A stretch of 47,342 bases of DNA from Gammaproteobacteria bacterium. GTDB taxonomy: Bacteria > Pseudomonadota > Gammaproteobacteria > DRLM01. The DNA lies in NCBI GenBank assembly GCA_023266095.1, contig JAHFRV010000022.1, positions 1 to 47,342 of the forward strand, in the 5' to 3' direction. Both the position numbers and the translations under genes were made by a program. The notes beneath the pieces were generated by a model, which saw only the letters and a list, made by a program, of their open reading frames with translations, searched no databases and was not told the DNA's origin. Below, piece after piece: positions 1 to 7,312 of this stretch (position 1 is its first letter; the number at the start of each line of letters is the position of its first letter).

Positions 1-725
1 CTGCACCTGAGACAGAACACGTTTCTTGCTTCCTCCAGAACGTGGAAACACTGGGATTATAAGGCTGGACTTCTATGAAACCCCATTTTGGCACCCACAC
101 TAATCCGCGTAGACCCATATTTATTATCTTTATCGCCAGGCAAATTTCTTGCCGATAGTTCACATTCCTTAATGCTGGCGCTACCAACCGCGACACGCCT
201 TATCGGCCCGTCCCCGACGAACACTAAGGCTGTAGCCACAAGATTCGTCGTCGGTTCACTGCGCTGGAATGTGAATAAGGCTCATATCATTCGCGCGAAT
301 CGCGATGACATCACACGATTTTGTCCAAGACCGTCCCTGCGTAAATCGTATAACATGCCCCGCAAAACAGGTCTAGCCCATACGCCGCCAGAGGCTTTCT
401 CGCCTGTCGACTAACAAACCACGCCTAACCCGAATAGCGGGTTTTGAGCGGCATCAGTGTCGCTAGCGGACGACGTTACAGGGGTGACAAGCGGCTTATT
501 CTCGGCTTTCAGCACACGGAAAAACCTGTGAAGTACCGCATGATATCGAGAATGGCTTGCTTGTATCTTATACACGACAGGTTTCTTAACAAACGATCAT
601 GCCCGTTGTAATAAACTCTATGAACGATTAGTTTAGCCATCCGCTTGTTGATCGATCATAGTTTGCCGGTCCTTAGCTTAGCAGGCGCCATCGTAACAAA
701 AGATCGCACATAGAATAAGACGCCA
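1..725. other. Gene-poor flank upstream of the envelope cluster
   Basis: No convincing gene is seen here. The short open frames (for example 88-414 plus and 57-239 minus) have no signal peptide, no recognisable motif and overlap each other on opposite strands. The stretch looks AT-richer than the genes that follow, especially 540-725. A weak hairpin with arms AACCCG (427-432) and CGGGTT (438-443) followed by TTTT could be a terminator for something transcribed rightward from outside the window. The promoter of the downstream cluster presumably lies in 550-725, but I could not pick a convincing -35/-10 pair. Confidence 0.5.
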
Positions 726-3365
726 ATGAGAAATGACTACAAAACAAGGAACGGCATAGCTAGCCATGCCGCGCCATTATTCCGCGTCGATAGGGTTTGG
801 CCATTGCTAGGCATGGTAGCGGTCTTGCTTTGTGCCTGCGGCGGCGTCGGCGGGAGCGGCCAGGACCCGGACCCGGTGATCGTGGACTTTCCCATCGCCT
901 ACATCAAGCGTCCGATACCTGTGGACGATCAAGGTAAGCCGGTGCGCGGCGATGCGCGCCGCGCCCTCAGCTTCAACACGGGAGGCGACTTGTATCTCCG
1001 CGAACGCGCCTCACCCAGTGCGACGGATAAGAACATCACCGCGCGCATTACCGGGGGCATGGGCGACGTCAAGGATGTCGAGGTTTCCTACGACGGCAAA
1101 CGGCTGCTGTTCGCCCTGCATGCCCCCGAGCTCAAAAACGTTACTGATGCGGAACAGCCCACATGGAACATTTGGGAATACGATATCGCCGCGGATCAGC
1201 TGCGGCGGATCATCGCCTCCGACATCACGGCGGAGGCGGGAGAGGATATCGCCCCCCACTATTTACCCGACAACCGCATCGTGTTCTCCTCCACCCGCCA
1301 GCGCCAGTCGCGCGCCATTCTCCTGGATGAGGGCAAACCCCAGTTCGCCGCCTTGAATGAGGATCTGCAGGAAGCGGCCGCGGTCTTACACGTGATGAAT
1401 GCCGACGGCACCGATATCCATCAAATCTCCTTCAACCAAAGCCACGATCTCGATCCCACGGTATTGAGCAGCGGTGAGGTCTTGTTCAGCCGCTGGGACC
1501 ACATGGGCAGCCGCAATGCCATCAGCCTCTATAAGATGCACCCGGATGGCAGCGAGCTGGAGGTGGTCTACGGTACGCACAGCCACGACACCGGCACCGA
1601 AGGCGCAACGGTGCAATTTCTCCAGCCCCGCGAAACGCTTGCCGGCAAGCTCACGACTTTACTCGCACCCTTTAGCAGCGGCCAAGGCGGCGGTGACTTG
1701 GTCATGATCGACGCGACCCACTATGTAGACCACGACCAGCCGGTCTGGTCCAGCCGCGGCCTACTCAGCGGCGAGGGGCAGACGCCAGCCACGGTGAATC
1801 AAATCCGCACCGACAATCGGCCCTCGCCCGGCGGCCGCTTTAACGCCGCTTTTCCGCTGTGGGACGGCACGGCGCGCGCCTTGGTGGCGTGGAGTCCGTG
1901 CCGGCTCCTGGACCAAGACAAAGTGCTGCCCTGTACCAGCGAACGGCTGGCGGCGGCGGATGTGCAAGAGGCCCCGCCGCTCTACGGCGCGTGGATCTAC
2001 GATTTCGATCAGAACATCCAACTGCCGGTGGTGATAGCCCAGGAGGGCTCGATGATCAGCGAAGTGGTGGCGGCACAACCCCGGCCCACCCTGCCCGCCC
2101 TCCTTTACGATAAGACCGCCGGCCTCGGCTTGGAGGCGAACAGCCTCGCGGAGGGGGTCGGCATCCTCCACATTCACAGTGTCTATGATCTGGACGGGGT
2201 CGATACCGCGCCCGGCGGCATCGCCGCCCTGGCCGATCCGTTACAGACTACGTCCGATCAACGTCCGGCCCGCTTCCTACGCATCGTCAAAGGTGTCGCC
2301 ATTCCCGATCGCCGCGTCCTGCGCCTCCCTGGCACAGCCTTCGGCGCAAGCAGACAACGCCTGATGCGGGAGATCATCGGTTACGTCCCCATCGAACCGG
2401 ACGGTTCGGTGATGGTGAACGTGCCGGCCAATGTGCCGCTCACCATCGACATCCTCGATAAAGACGGCCGGCGCATCAGCGCCGAACACCAGAACTGGAT
2501 CCAACTCCTTCCCGGGGAAACCAAGGAGTGCAGCGGCTGCCACGATCATAACAGCGGCGCGCCGCACGGCACCTCGGCAGGACCGCCGTCGATCAATCCC
2601 GGCGCCATTACCACCGGCCTCCCCTTCCCCAATACCGACCCGGCCCTGTATGCCGACCTGGGCGAGACCATGGCGCGGACGCGCGCGCGCATCAGTTGTC
2701 AGAGCGACTGCGCGGCGCTCTTGCCCCGAGTCGATATCAACTATGACGATGTGTGGACCGATGTCTTACTACGTACCAAAGATCCCAGTTTCAGCTATCG
2801 TTATGCCGACCTCGACACCCCAATGCCGGCCACCACCGACTGCCAAACCCAGTGGAACAGCCAATGCCGCGTCGTCATCAACTATGAGGGGCACATCCAT
2901 CCCCTATGGGGCAAGACCCGGGTGGTACTGGATGTCGACGGCGTCACCGTGCTGGCGGACAACACCTGCAGCTCATGCCACAACCCGGTCGACAACGCCG
3001 GCGCGCCACGGATTCCCGCGGCGCAACTCGACTTGACCAACGGCCCTTCCAGCGATCAAGCCGATCACTTCAAGGCCTATCGCGAGTTATTGATCACGGA
3101 TAATGAACAGGAGATCGTCAATGGCGCACTGCAAGACAAATTGGTGCCGGGGGTGGACGCCGACGGTCAACCGATACTGGTGCCCGTCCCCGTTAGCCCG
3201 TCCATGTCGGTGGCGGGCGCTCGCGCCAGCCGCTTTTTCAATGTCTTCGCCGCGACCGGCAGCCATGCCGGACGCTTGAGCCAGGCTGAATTACGCTTGC
3301 TGTCGGAATGGCTGGACATCGGCGCTCAGTATTACAACAATCCCTTCGCCGTCCCCGTGAACTGA
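726..3365 (+). CDS. HzsA-related di-CxxCH lipoprotein
   Basis: The 879-residue product has a lipobox (LLCAC, acylated Cys about residue 38), so it is probably membrane-anchored on the periplasmic side or outer membrane. Residues about 90-480 carry TolB-like beta-propeller segments (for example HVMNADGTDIHQIS and DGKRLLFA). Two heme c motifs follow: CSGCH at 602-606 and CSSCH at 748-752. Further cysteines at about 658-705 may form disulfides. This propeller plus C-terminal heme layout matches the family of proteins related to the alpha subunit of anammox hydrazine synthase. That is a family resemblance only: no beta/gamma subunit genes are present and hydrazine synthesis is not implied. It is the first gene of a co-directional run of exported proteins, and a TlpA-like thioredoxin four genes downstream could keep its heme-binding cysteines reduced (inference). 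The Shine-Dalgarno before the start is weak. Confidence 0.8.
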   Translation: MRNDYKTRNGIASHAAPLFRVDRVWPLLGMVAVLLCACGGVGGSGQDPDPVIVDFPIAYIKRPIPVDDQGKPVRGDARRALSFNTGGDLYLRERASPSATDKNITARITGGMGDVKDVEVSYDGKRLLFALHAPELKNVTDAEQPTWNIWEYDIAADQLRRIIASDITAEAGEDIAPHYLPDNRIVFSSTRQRQSRAILLDEGKPQFAALNEDLQEAAAVLHVMNADGTDIHQISFNQSHDLDPTVLSSGEVLFSRWDHMGSRNAISLYKMHPDGSELEVVYGTHSHDTGTEGATVQFLQPRETLAGKLTTLLAPFSSGQGGGDLVMIDATHYVDHDQPVWSSRGLLSGEGQTPATVNQIRTDNRPSPGGRFNAAFPLWDGTARALVAWSPCRLLDQDKVLPCTSERLAAADVQEAPPLYGAWIYDFDQNIQLPVVIAQEGSMISEVVAAQPRPTLPALLYDKTAGLGLEANSLAEGVGILHIHSVYDLDGVDTAPGGIAALADPLQTTSDQRPARFLRIVKGVAIPDRRVLRLPGTAFGASRQRLMREIIGYVPIEPDGSVMVNVPANVPLTIDILDKDGRRISAEHQNWIQLLPGETKECSGCHDHNSGAPHGTSAGPPSINPGAITTGLPFPNTDPALYADLGETMARTRARISCQSDCAALLPRVDINYDDVWTDVLLRTKDPSFSYRYADLDTPMPATTDCQTQWNSQCRVVINYEGHIHPLWGKTRVVLDVDGVTVLADNTCSSCHNPVDNAGAPRIPAAQLDLTNGPSSDQADHFKAYRELLITDNEQEIVNGALQDKLVPGVDADGQPILVPVPVSPSMSVAGARASRFFNVFAATGSHAGRLSQAELRLLSEWLDIGAQYYNNPFAVPVN

Positions 3366-3404
3366 GCGATGAACGAAACAACATCCGGTCTTCCTTAAAG
3401 CGAC

Positions 3405-4151
3405 ATGCGCACTACAGTGTTAATCTTGATCTCACAATACTTGTTCAGCGGCCTGGCCTACGGCTCGGAACCCTATCGAGAGGTACAGATCGCCGATCCC
3501 TTCATTGAGTTGCGCACCGGCGCGGGCCGCGGCTATCCGGTGTTTCTGGTGGTCGAGCGCGGCACAACCATCACCCTGCTTAAACGCAGAACCGACTGGT
3601 TCAAAGTGCGGACCGACAGCGATCAAGAAGGCTGGGTCGATATCCAGCAACTGGAACAGACCCTGTCTCCCTCCGGTGAAAAAACCCACATCGATGAGGT
3701 CGCGATCAGTGATTTTGCCGGATATCGTTGGTTAATGGGAGTAAGCGGCGGTGATTACGGCGGTGCGCGGGCCGTCAGCCTCTTCGGCGGCTACCGGTTC
3801 GCGCAACACCTGTCCGGAGAGCTCACGCTCAGCCAGGCCCTGGGAAATTATTCCAGCAGCGTGTCGGCCAAGGCCGGGGTGCTCGCCCACCCCTTCCCCG
3901 AGTGGCGCCTATCGCCATTCTTCGCCTTAGGTACCGGCGCGGTCCGCACCAGTCCCCGCGCCACCCTGGTACAGACCCCCGATCGTACTCATCAATTCGC
4001 GAATGTCGGGATAGGCGCCCAGTCCTATCTCAGCCGCCGTTTCGTTGTTCGGGTCGAATACAACGATTATGTTGTCTTCTCCGCCACCAGCGATCACGAC
4101 GCCAATGAGGAAATACACGAGTGGAAGGCCGGTTTCGCACTATTTTTCTAG
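3405..4151 (+). CDS. SH3-domain outer-membrane beta-barrel protein
   Basis: The 248-residue protein has a signal peptide (cleavage probably after LAYG). A bacterial SH3 domain spans about residues 26-82 (IADPFIELRTGAGRGYPVF, with GWVDIQQLE closing the fold). Residues about 105-248 alternate polar and hydrophobic residues with Gly/aromatic turns and end in Phe, typical of a small outer-membrane beta-barrel. Bacterial SH3 domains often bind peptidoglycan, so the protein may tie the barrel to the cell wall (inference). It starts 39 nt after the cytochrome-like gene and overlaps the next barrel gene by 31 nt, which suggests translational coupling. No specific function can be assigned. Confidence 0.75.
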   Translation: MRTTVLILISQYLFSGLAYGSEPYREVQIADPFIELRTGAGRGYPVFLVVERGTTITLLKRRTDWFKVRTDSDQEGWVDIQQLEQTLSPSGEKTHIDEVAISDFAGYRWLMGVSGGDYGGARAVSLFGGYRFAQHLSGELTLSQALGNYSSSVSAKAGVLAHPFPEWRLSPFFALGTGAVRTSPRATLVQTPDRTHQFANVGIGAQSYLSRRFVVRVEYNDYVVFSATSDHDANEEIHEWKAGFALFF

Positions 4152-4789
4152 GTTGCCTCGCGGCGATAGCGGTCAGTCTCTGCGCTCTGTGCACGACGGC
4201 GGCGCTCGCCGCGGAGCCCATGACGGCGGACACCGAACAGGTTATCAAACCGCAAGTGGAGCGGCGCGAAATCACCGTGCCCACCATCGACACCGAGGAT
4301 TTTGAGGTCGGCGTCTTTGGCGGAATGCTGAGTGTCGAAGACTTCGGCGTCAATCCCCTGCTCGGCGTCCGTGCCGCCTACCACCTCAGCGAAGACTTTT
4401 TTGTCGAGGCCGCCGTCGCTCAAACCACCACCACCAAGACCAGCTACGAACGCCTCAGCGGCGCGGCGGAATTGCTCACCTCCGACGAAAGAAAGCTGAG
4501 CTACTACAACCTCTCGCTCGGCTATAACGTCCTGCCCGGCGAGGCTTTCATTACCGCCAAGCATGCCTTCAATTCCGCCCTGTACCTCATCGCCGGCGCC
4601 GGCAGCACCCGCTTTGCGGGCGACGACAGATTCACCGTCAACCTGGGCGCCGGCTATCGCTTCTTGGCCACCGACTGGCTGGCCATACACGGCGACGTGA
4701 GAGACCATCTCTTCGACATGGACCTGTTCGGCGAGAAACAAACAACCAACAACATCGAACTCACTCTGGGGGCAACGGTTTTTTTCTAG
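4121..4789 (+). CDS. Outer-membrane beta-barrel domain protein
   Basis: A GTG start at 4121, preceded by GAGGAAA, gives 222 residues with a signal peptide ending at about AALA-AEP. After a short linker (about 35-60) the sequence is a run of beta strands (FEVGVFGGMLSVEDFGVNP, LSYYNLSLGYNV) closing with TLGATVFF, whose terminal Phe is a BAM recognition-type signal. It resembles the outer-membrane beta-barrel family common in myxobacterial envelope and gliding clusters, where it sits beside TPR lipoproteins; that match is from memory of family features, not a search. The gene overlaps the SH3-barrel gene by 31 nt and is followed 15 nt later by the TlpA gene, so all three should be co-expressed. 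Confidence 0.75.
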   Translation: MEGRFRTIFLGCLAAIAVSLCALCTTAALAAEPMTADTEQVIKPQVERREITVPTIDTEDFEVGVFGGMLSVEDFGVNPLLGVRAAYHLSEDFFVEAAVAQTTTTKTSYERLSGAAELLTSDERKLSYYNLSLGYNVLPGEAFITAKHAFNSALYLIAGAGSTRFAGDDRFTVNLGAGYRFLATDWLAIHGDVRDHLFDMDLFGEKQTTNNIELTLGATVFF

Positions 4790-4803
4790 TTAGGATATCC
4801 GCC

Positions 4804-5316
4804 ATGAATACTATAAAGTTCGTTACCCTGACCCGATTGATTGCGGCGTTGATAATCGGCGCATGCCTGACGCCCTACGCTGCGGCGGAAGTGATTCAAG
4901 GCAAGGCGCCCGATTTCACCTTGAAGAGCCAAAGCGGCGACAATCTAAAGCTCAGCGAATTGCGCGGTAAAGTGGTATTGATTAACTTCTGGGCATCGTG
5001 GTGCGGCCCCTGCCGCCAGGAAATGCCGGCGTTGGATCAACTCTACCAGCGCTATCGCTCGCTGGATTTCACCGTCCTCGGCGTCAATGTCGAGGAAAAC
5101 GCCGACGCGGCGAAGGCGCTGCTCAAGGACATACCCGTCACCTTCCCCATCTTGTTCGATAGCGCGAACAACGTGAGCAAACTCTATAAAGTCAGTGGCA
5201 TGCCTAGCACTATATTAGTGGATCGCGACGGTAACATGCGTTACCTGTATATGGGTTACCAGCGCGGCTACGAACAGGAATACCAAAACCAAGTCAGGGC
5301 CTTGATCCGCGAATGA
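4804..5316 (+). CDS. TlpA-family thiol:disulfide oxidoreductase
   Basis: This 170-residue periplasmic thioredoxin-like protein has an N-terminal signal or anchor (about residues 1-28) followed by an AhpC/TSA-Redoxin type fold. The active site is WCGPC with redox cysteines at residues 67 and 70, and the cis-Pro loop is SGMPST at about 135-140. TlpA/ResA/CcmG-type proteins reduce periplasmic disulfides, often for cytochrome c or copper-site maturation. Likely clients in the same operon are the two CxxCH motifs of the first gene or the Cys-containing tail of the DUF4266 protein encoded next; both are inferences. The downstream gene starts inside the stop codon (ATGA overlap), so the two are tightly coupled. 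Confidence 0.9.
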   Translation: MNTIKFVTLTRLIAALIIGACLTPYAAAEVIQGKAPDFTLKSQSGDNLKLSELRGKVVLINFWASWCGPCRQEMPALDQLYQRYRSLDFTVLGVNVEENADAAKALLKDIPVTFPILFDSANNVSKLYKVSGMPSTILVDRDGNMRYLYMGYQRGYEQEYQNQVRALIRE

Positions 5317-5543
5317 ACAGGCGATTCCACAACGGCATTTTACTGATAAGCGCATGCCTCATCGTGACGGCATGCGGAATGGAACCGTGGGTCAAGCCCT
5401 ATGAACGCGCTCACCTGGCCGACCCCATCATGAGCGGCGAGAGAAATCCCGTGGCGGACGCGTATATGCGTCATGTCTACCAAGCCCGCGAAGGCGCACG
5501 CGGCGCGGAAGGCGGCGGAGGCGGCGGCTGTGGTTGCAATTAA
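5313..5543 (+). CDS. DUF4266 small lipoprotein with Gly/Cys tail
   Basis: This 76-residue protein has a lipoprotein signal (lipobox LIVTAC, Cys about residue 21). The mature part carries the conserved WVKPYERAHLADPIM block of DUF4266 and ends in the striking tail GGGGGGCGCN. The family has no established function. It starts within the TlpA stop codon and is followed by a DUF3570 barrel gene; this TlpA/DUF4266/DUF3570 order recurs in other bacteria as far as I know. The two C-terminal cysteines could bind metal, carry a modification or be kept reduced by TlpA (inference). The polyglycine codons also contain the Shine-Dalgarno of the next gene. Confidence 0.85.
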   Translation: MNRRFHNGILLISACLIVTACGMEPWVKPYERAHLADPIMSGERNPVADAYMRHVYQAREGARGAEGGGGGGCGCN

Positions 5544-6684
5544 ATCCGTCCTTGTCAAATTGACGACGCTCGGCTCGATCATCGCCCTCTGCCACCCTGT
5601 GCACGGTTCCGCCGGCACACTCCCCGAGGAACGCGCCGATGCCCTTTACCACTCCTATGACGGCGGCGGCGTCAAGGTGGACGGACCATCGGTGCTGGTG
5701 CGCAAAAACCTGGGCAACAGCACTTCCGTGTACGGCAACTATTACGTCGACCACGTCTCCAGCGCCTCCATCGACGTCGTCACCCAAGGCAGCCCTTACC
5801 AAGAGGAACGCGAGGAAAAATCCGTCGGCGTGAATTACCTCAAAGGCGATGTAACGATGAACCTGGCTTACACTCACAGCGCGGAAAGCGATTACACCGC
5901 CAACAGCGCCAATTTCAAAATCAGCCAGGACATGTTCGGCGACCTCAGCACGATCTCCCTGGGTTATGCACGCGGCTGGGATACGGTACAAAAAAACGGC
6001 CAGCCCGATTTTTCCGAATCCGTCTCACGCAATAATTACCAGCTGGAACTGTCGCAAATTCTCACCAAGAACGCATTGCTGGGCGTTTCCTTCGAGGCCG
6101 TAACCGATGAGGGCTACTTAAACAATCCCTATCGCTCGGCACGTTATCTAGACCCCAGTAAGCCGCTTGGTTACAGCTTCGAGCCCGAGATCTATCCACG
6201 AACCCACACCAGCAGCGCAGTGACCGTCCAGGCCCGATACTATTTACCGTATCGCGCCGCTTTGCACGGGGAATTTCGGGTCTATGGCGACTCATGGGGC
6301 GTCAAGGCGCACAACGCGCAAATCGACTACACCCATCCGGCCGGGAACGGCTGGACCTTCGAGCTGCGATACCGCATGTACAGCCAAACCGCCGCCGACT
6401 TTTACAGCGATCTCTTCCCGAGACTTTCTTCGCAGAACTTTTTGGCCAGGGATAAAGAGCTGAGCACCATGACCAATCATACCGCGGGCGTGGGCGTCAG
6501 TTATGAGTTCACGCAAAGGGCTTGGCGCTACATCGACAAAGGAAGTTTGAACTTGTATTACGATCATATCGAGTTCGATTACGCGGATTATCGCGACATT
6601 AGCGTTGCCGACGGCGCTGGCGACGAACCCCTCTATCAATTTTCCGCCGATGTAATCCGGCTTTATCTTTCTCTCTGGTACTGA
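5530..6684 (+). CDS. DUF3570 outer-membrane beta-barrel protein
   Basis: I chose the GTG at 5530 because GGAGG at 5517-5521 lies 8 nt upstream and the resulting N-terminus is a normal signal peptide (VVAIKSVLVKLTTLGSIIAL, cleavage near HGSAG). An ATG at 5473 would add 19 residues (403 instead of 384) but lacks a ribosome site. The mature protein is a long series of amphipathic beta strands (TSVYGNYYVDHVSSASIDVV, VGVNYLKGDVTMNLAYTH) ending in LYLSLWY, an aromatic C-terminus typical of outer-membrane proteins. It belongs to DUF3570, function unknown. It overlaps the DUF4266 gene by 14 nt. The two probably act together at the outer membrane, with the lipoprotein as partner or substrate (inference). 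Confidence 0.85.
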   Translation: MVAIKSVLVKLTTLGSIIALCHPVHGSAGTLPEERADALYHSYDGGGVKVDGPSVLVRKNLGNSTSVYGNYYVDHVSSASIDVVTQGSPYQEEREEKSVGVNYLKGDVTMNLAYTHSAESDYTANSANFKISQDMFGDLSTISLGYARGWDTVQKNGQPDFSESVSRNNYQLELSQILTKNALLGVSFEAVTDEGYLNNPYRSARYLDPSKPLGYSFEPEIYPRTHTSSAVTVQARYYLPYRAALHGEFRVYGDSWGVKAHNAQIDYTHPAGNGWTFELRYRMYSQTAADFYSDLFPRLSSQNFLARDKELSTMTNHTAGVGVSYEFTQRAWRYIDKGSLNLYYDHIEFDYADYRDISVADGAGDEPLYQFSADVIRLYLSLWY

Positions 6685-6751
6685 ACATGCCGAGCCTATT
6701 TTCTCGAATCAAGCTGCCGCCCATCCCACTACCTCATAGGAAAATAAGCTC

Positions 6752-7312
6752 ATGAGAGCCCACCGACATATTTTATTTATGGTCCTCATGGCTGTGCTCT
6801 CCCTGACATCGCTGACGCATGCCTACGCGGCTGATAATGCGCAGGAGCATGCCGCGTCGACCTCAACGCCGGTGGAAAAAGAAATACAGTCGCTCAAGGC
6901 TCAAGTCCTTAAAATAAATCGCGAGCTGTTCATGATCGAGGAAGATATTCTATATCCGCAAAGCACCCAGTTCACGGTTTTCGTGCGATTGAATGTGGGC
7001 AATTTATTTGAACTCGATTCGGTACAACTGCGGGTTGACGACCAGATCGTCGCCCACTATCTCTACACCAAGCGAGAGCTCGCCGCGCTGAAAGAAGGCG
7101 GCGTGCAACGCCTGTATCAAGGTAACCTAAAAAGCGGCAGCCACGAATTCACGGCCTATTTCATCGGCAAGGGGCCGCACGACCGCGACTACAAACGCGG
7201 TGTAACCAAAGTGATCGGCAAAGAGCTGGCGCCGCTCTTCGTCGAACTCAATATCGTTGACGACGCCGGCCGGCAGCAACCGGATTTCGAAGTTGCCGTC
7301 TGGGATCAATGA
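6752..7312 (+). CDS. Exported coiled-coil / beta-sandwich protein, unknown
   Basis: The 186-residue protein has a signal peptide (cleavage near AYA-AD) and a short coiled-coil stretch at about residues 42-66 (VEKEIQSLKAQVLKINRELF). The remaining domain is beta-rich (about 75-186; FTVFVRLNVGNLFELDSVQL, GSHEFTAYFIGKG). I do not recognise a named family. Its predicted location is the periplasm. An AGGA site lies upstream of the start, and the stop overlaps the start of the following TPR gene (ATGA). This overlap pattern argues that it is a subunit or accessory factor of the same envelope assembly as its neighbours. Confidence 0.7.
   Translation: MRAHRHILFMVLMAVLSLTSLTHAYAADNAQEHAASTSTPVEKEIQSLKAQVLKINRELFMIEEDILYPQSTQFTVFVRLNVGNLFELDSVQLRVDDQIVAHYLYTKRELAALKEGGVQRLYQGNLKSGSHEFTAYFIGKGPHDRDYKRGVTKVIGKELAPLFVELNIVDDAGRQQPDFEVAVWDQ

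Noticed and set aside
726-3365. Complete hydrazine synthase locus
   Set aside because: No beta or gamma subunit genes and no other anammox genes are present; only a family resemblance of the first gene is supported.
5313-5543. GlyGly-CTERM substrate for the rhombosortase
   Set aside because: The tail has glycines but lacks the following transmembrane helix and basic cluster that define GlyGly-CTERM.
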